A stretch of 64,000 nt of DNA from Marinobacter sp. CHS3-4 (GTDB lineage Bacteria; Pseudomonadota; Gammaproteobacteria; Pseudomonadales; Oleiphilaceae): positions 186,001 through 250,000 of the forward strand of contig NZ_JASGBJ010000001.1 in NCBI RefSeq assembly GCF_030053415.1, in the 5' to 3' direction. The notes under the pieces were generated by a model. That model did not search any database and was not told the DNA's origin. It saw only the letters and a list, made by a program, of their open reading frames with translations. Positions 61,077 to 64,000 of the stretch are shown here, in pieces; within the stretch, counting starts at the first letter, position 1, and every line of letters starts with the position of its first letter. A program made the translations under genes and the position numbers.

Positions 61077-62318
61077 ATGTTCCGATGTTTGAGCCTGATT
61101 GTTCTGGCCTTTTTTGCCACAACGGTAGTCGCCAACCAGCAAACCCAACCTTCCGGTAATCTTAACCTCTCGTTGATGGTGTCAGGCGGCGAGCAGCGAT
61201 TGGTGTATCAGGAATTGATCGACCGTTTCCAGCGCGAGCATCCGGACATTGAAATAAACCATCAGGAATATGAGCAGGAAGATTACAAGGCTCGAATCGA
61301 AGATTGGCTGCGCCAGCCGGGCGGTGCGCCGGATGTCATGTTCTATTTTGCCGGTCACCTGATGGCAGACTTCTATCGTAAGGGCCTGGTGCGGCCGGTC
61401 ACGGAACTCTGGGAGTCTCAACAGTGGGGCCAGGCGTTCCCTGACTCCATAAGGAAGGTGGTTACCCACGAAAGCCAGCCGATGGGCTTGCCGATTTCCT
61501 ACTATCACTGGGGCATCTATTACCGAAAATCCCTGTTCAAGCGTCTGGGGCTTACACCGCCGCGAACCTGGGAGGATATGCTGGCGGTTGGTGAAGCCCT
61601 GAAACAGGCAGGGATTACCCCGATTGCTCTGGGCTCTGAGGCCCGTTGGCCTGCTGCGGCCTGGTTCGACTATCTGAACCTGAGAATCAATGGCTTAGAG
61701 TTTCATCAGAACCTGCTGGCTGGACGTGAAAGCTTTGAAGATGAGCGGGTGCGGCAGGTACTGACCACCTGGCGAGACCTGATCGACCGCGATTTTTTTC
61801 TCCGCGGCCACAGTAGTATCAGCTGGCGCGGTGCCTTGCCCTATCTCTATCAGGAACAAGCAGGGATGATGCTGATGGGAGGCTTCGTTGTGCCGCAGTT
61901 TCCGCCACAGGTGCTGGATGATATCGGCCTGTTTCCGTTTCCCACAGTGAATCCGGATCAGCCCATTGCAGAAGAAGCTCCGACCGATTTGCTGTTTATC
62001 CCAAGCCGGGCGCGTAACGTGACCGAAGCAGAAGCCTTCCTGCGTTTTGTCGCCCGGCCAGATATTCAGGGCTGGATTAATCGCGAGTTGGGGACGATTG
62101 CGCCGAATCGTATGGCGTCTGTGCCAGATCGGCGCCTGGTCGCAGAGGGCCATGCCATACTCCGGCGGGCAAGTGGCTATTCCCAGTTTTTTGACCGACA
62201 AATGGTTCGGTCGGTCTCCACGCCGGCGATGGAGACTTTTGTGCATTTTCTCAATGGCGAGCTGACCGTCAATGCCACACTGGCGACCCTGACTACCATC
62301 CGGGATGGTATCGAATAG
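61077..62318 (+). CDS. ABC-type extracellular solute-binding protein, family 1 (orphan)
   Basis: 413 residues with a signal peptide (LIVLAFFATTVVA). It shows the SBP_bac_1 fold pattern: LMVSGGEQRLVYQELIDRFQREHPDIEI early (key: F-x-x-x-HPDI), PDVMFYFAGHLMADFYRKGLV, PISYYHWGIYYRKSLF and a sugar-type WEDMLAVGEALK. The ligand is probably a sugar or polyol, but there are no transporter genes beside it. I chose ATG 61077; TTG 61065 is an in-frame alternative without a ribosome site. Confidence 0.82.
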   Translation: MFRCLSLIVLAFFATTVVANQQTQPSGNLNLSLMVSGGEQRLVYQELIDRFQREHPDIEINHQEYEQEDYKARIEDWLRQPGGAPDVMFYFAGHLMADFYRKGLVRPVTELWESQQWGQAFPDSIRKVVTHESQPMGLPISYYHWGIYYRKSLFKRLGLTPPRTWEDMLAVGEALKQAGITPIALGSEARWPAAAWFDYLNLRINGLEFHQNLLAGRESFEDERVRQVLTTWRDLIDRDFFLRGHSSISWRGALPYLYQEQAGMMLMGGFVVPQFPPQVLDDIGLFPFPTVNPDQPIAEEAPTDLLFIPSRARNVTEAEAFLRFVARPDIQGWINRELGTIAPNRMASVPDRRLVAEGHAILRRASGYSQFFDRQMVRSVSTPAMETFVHFLNGELTVNATLATLTTIRDGIE

Positions 62319-62329
62319 TGCTGCATTTC

Positions 62330-62366
62330 ATAGGTCTGCCCTATCAATAACCTAAAAATAATTCAT
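62330..62366. promoter_or_regulatory. OxyR-like operator of ahpC
   Basis: The first half ATAGGTCTGCCCTAT (62330-62344) matches the OxyR ATAGntnnnanCTAT pattern at 9 of 10 fixed bases. After a 7-bp spacer the second half (62352-62366) matches 5 of 10. The -35 starts at the next base. Confidence 0.7.
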
Positions 62367-62395
62367 TTGTTTTCCCATCGCTAAATCAATATCTT
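62367..62395 (+). promoter_or_regulatory. ahpC promoter
   Basis: TTGTTT (62367-62372), a 17-base spacer and TATCTT (62390-62395), abutting the OxyR-like site, as in class I activation. Confidence 0.55.
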
Positions 62396-62445
62396 GCGAA
62401 CTCCAATTTTCCAATCAGCCATTCATTCAAAGGAGACGCAGTCAG

Positions 62446-63009
62446 ATGGGAATCATCAACAGCGAAATTAAGCCGTTCAATGCCACCGCTTTCAAACAGG
62501 GTGAGTTCGTTGACATCAGCGAAGCAGACGTCAAAGGCAAGTGGGCCGTCTTTTTCTTCTATCCGGCAGACTTCACGTTTGTTTGCCCGACCGAACTGGG
62601 CGATGTCGCAGACAAGTACGAAGAGCTTCAGAAATTGGGCGTTGAAGTGTTTTCTGTCTCCACCGACACGCATTTCACCCACAAGGCCTGGCACAGCAGC
62701 TCTGATACGATCGCCAAGATCAACTACTACATGGTTGGTGACCAGACCGGCACAATCACCAACAACTTTGGTGTCATGCGTGAAGGTCAGGGCCTGGCAG
62801 ACCGTGCCACCTTCCTGATCGATCCGGATGGTGTGATTCAGGCAATGGAAATCACTGCTGAAGGCATCGGCCGTGACGCGGACGACCTGATGCGCAAGGT
62901 GAAAGCCGCTCAGTACGTTCGCAAGAACCCGGGCGAAGTTTGCCCAGCCAAGTGGAAAGAAGGTGAGGAGACTCTGACTCCATCACTGGACCTGGTTGGC
63001 AAGATCTAA
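62446..63009 (+). CDS. ahpC: alkyl hydroperoxide reductase subunit C (typical 2-Cys peroxiredoxin)
   Basis: 187 residues, the E. coli length. The peroxidatic cysteine is in DFTFVCPTE (~47), the resolving cysteine in GEVCPAKW (~166), and the GGxG/YF-type region [11 protein letters not shown] is intermediate. It reduces H2O2 and organic peroxides with AhpF as reductant. AAAGGAG precedes the ATG. Confidence 0.98.
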   Translation: MGIINSEIKPFNATAFKQGEFVDISEADVKGKWAVFFFYPADFTFVCPTELGDVADKYEELQKLGVEVFSVSTDTHFTHKAWHSSSDTIAKINYYMVGDQTGTITNNFGVMREGQGLADRATFLIDPDGVIQAMEITAEGIGRDADDLMRKVKAAQYVRKNPGEVCPAKWKEGEETLTPSLDLVGKI

Positions 63010-63054
63010 GCACTGACCGGTCAAAGGCTGTTGTAACGACAGCCTGACGAGTCC

Positions 63055-63080
63055 AAAGGCCCGCATTGCGGGCCTTTTGT
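63055..63080 (+). terminator. intrinsic terminator of ahpC
   Basis: A perfect 10-bp stem AAAGGCCCGC with GCGGGCCTTT around an ATT loop, then T-rich sequence. It makes ahpC and ahpF separate transcripts, at least in part. Confidence 0.9.
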
Positions 63081-63106
63081 GTATTAAGTCAGCCAATCAT
63101 GAAGCA

Positions 63107-63143
63107 ATAGTAGACGACTATAGGTAATTTCGAAGCAATTAAT
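63107..63143. promoter_or_regulatory. OxyR-like operator of ahpF
   Basis: ATAGTAGACGACTAT (63107-63121) matches the OxyR half-motif at 8 of 10 fixed bases with intact ATAG and CTAT ends; the second half (63129-63143) matches 5 of 10. The following base starts the -35. Confidence 0.65.
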
Positions 63144-63172
63144 TTGAGCTTTGATAGTGGCGCCCGTATTGT
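63144..63172 (+). promoter_or_regulatory. ahpF promoter
   Basis: TTGAGC (63144-63149), a 17-base spacer and TATTGT (63167-63172), with the same offset to the OxyR-like site as in ahpC. Confidence 0.5.
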
Positions 63173-63225
63173 TCGTAGCATTCTGATTAGTATTGATTTA
63201 AATCGTTTAGAGGAGAGGCAAAACA

Positions 63226-64000
63226 ATGTTGGATTCCAACATCAAGGAACAGCTCAAAGCCTACATGGGTAAATTGCAGCAGCCCATCGAATTGGTTGCA
63301 GCCTATGACGACAGCGATAAATCGAAAGAGCTCAAGGCGCTGCTGGAAGAAATCGAGCCGATGTCAGAAAAGATCAGCCTGCGCACTGAAGATTCTGCAG
63401 ACGTGAAGCGCCCGTCGTTTGCTATCAGTCGGGTTGATGACCAGAACGTGAGCGTGCGGTTTGCCGGCATTCCCATGGGCCACGAGTTTACCTCGCTGGT
63501 GTTGGCGCTCCTGCAGGTCGGCGGCCACCCGTCGAAGGAGAGTCAGGAGCTGATTGAGCAGGTCAAGGATCTGGACGGCGACTTCGAATTCGAAACCTAT
63601 TTCTCTCTGTCGTGCCAGAACTGCCCGGACGTGGTTCAGGCCCTTAACCTGATGGCGGTGCTGAACCCACGCATCAAGCACACTTCCATTGATGGTGCGT
63701 TGTTCCAGGACGAAGTGGAGCAGCGGGAAGTGATGGCGGTTCCCAGTGTGTTCCTGAACGGCGAGCCTTTCGGTCAAGGCCGCATGACCCTGGGCGAGAT
63801 TGTTGCGAAAGTAGATACTGGCGCTGAAGCCCGCGAAGCGGAAAAACTGAAGCACAAAGACCCCTTTGAAGTACTGATTGTGGGCGGTGGACCTGCTGGT
63901 TCCTCTGCGGCGATCTATGCGGCTCGTAAAGGCATTTCTACCGGTATTGTTGCGGAACGGTTTGGTGGCCAGGTGGCAGACACCATGGGCATCGAGAATC
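63226..64000 (+). CDS. ahpF: alkyl hydroperoxide reductase subunit F, N-terminal half (3' truncated by window edge)
   Basis: 258 codons remain open to the end of the window. The N-terminal double-thioredoxin-like domain has [19 protein letters not shown] (key: CxxC at ~129-132). It is followed by the start of the FAD-binding domain ([20 protein letters not shown], ~214). The protein reduces AhpC with NADH. GAGGAGAG precedes ATG 63226. The redox-active CxxC of the reductase domain and the C terminus are beyond the window. Confidence 0.97.
   Translation, partial: MLDSNIKEQLKAYMGKLQQPIELVAAYDDSDKSKELKALLEEIEPMSEKISLRTEDSADVKRPSFAISRVDDQNVSVRFAGIPMGHEFTSLVLALLQVGGHPSKESQELIEQVKDLDGDFEFETYFSLSCQNCPDVVQALNLMAVLNPRIKHTSIDGALFQDEVEQREVMAVPSVFLNGEPFGQGRMTLGEIVAKVDTGAEAREAEKLKHKDPFEVLIVGGGPAGSSAAIYAARKGISTGIVAERFGGQVADTMGIEN

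Overview
This window is a core-chromosome segment around the replication origin of a marine gammaproteobacterium, most likely Marinobacter or a near relative. That placement is inference from gene order and protein character (NhaB/NhaR, BCCT, TrkA, a VC0807-family protein, DUF3047, DUF3833). I saw no insertion sequence, prophage, CRISPR array, rRNA gene or obvious foreign island.

Layout. Bases 1-5,125 hold the rsmB 3' end, trkA, glyQ-glyS and tRNA-Pro(CGG). Bases 5,144-15,747 are a mixed block: an AGPS-like flavoenzyme, folM, a BCCT transporter, a small DUF6482-like gene, two divergent ABC exporters, gabT and a VC0807-family membrane protein. Bases 15,853-23,542 carry gyrB, recF, an ABC1/UbiB-type kinase, dnaN and dnaA, all on the minus strand. 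The dnaA-rpmH gap (23,543-24,227) has five near-consensus DnaA boxes. To its right rpmH-rnpA-yidD-yidC-mnmE run on the plus strand, followed by a lipoprotein, a GGDEF-EAL protein, an acyl-CoA dehydrogenase, a DUF3833 lipoprotein, an RND adaptor/pump pair and an EAL protein. A second origin-like gap (39,572-40,164) precedes mnmG-rsmG-parA-parB. The nine-gene F-type ATP synthase operon (atpIBEFHAGDC) and glmU-glmS follow. Bases 55,383-62,318 hold nhaB, two orphan solute-binding proteins, DUF3047, nhaR, a small unknown protein and an SbtA-like permease. The window ends in ahpC and the 5' part of ahpF.

How the parts fit. Replication initiation (DnaA, DnaN, RecF, GyrB), chromosome segregation (ParA, ParB and two parS palindromes inside recF), translation and membrane-insertion functions and energy conversion are clustered as is usual near gammaproteobacterial origins. 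Around them are genes for life in seawater: Na+/H+ exchange and its regulator, a probable Na+-coupled bicarbonate carrier, osmolyte uptake, K+ uptake control and peroxide defence.

Most noteworthy: (1) two origin-like regions about 16 kb apart, one beside dnaA and a more AT-rich one with perfect DnaA boxes beside mnmG; (2) an ABC1-family kinase gene and an intrinsic terminator interrupting the usual dnaN-recF junction; (3) two parS sites inside recF; (4) OxyR-like operators with identical geometry in front of both ahpC and ahpF; (5) a Na+/HCO3- themed cluster around nhaB-nhaR. I did not find a clear-cut undescribed multi-gene system. Everything here is read by eye; no database search was run.
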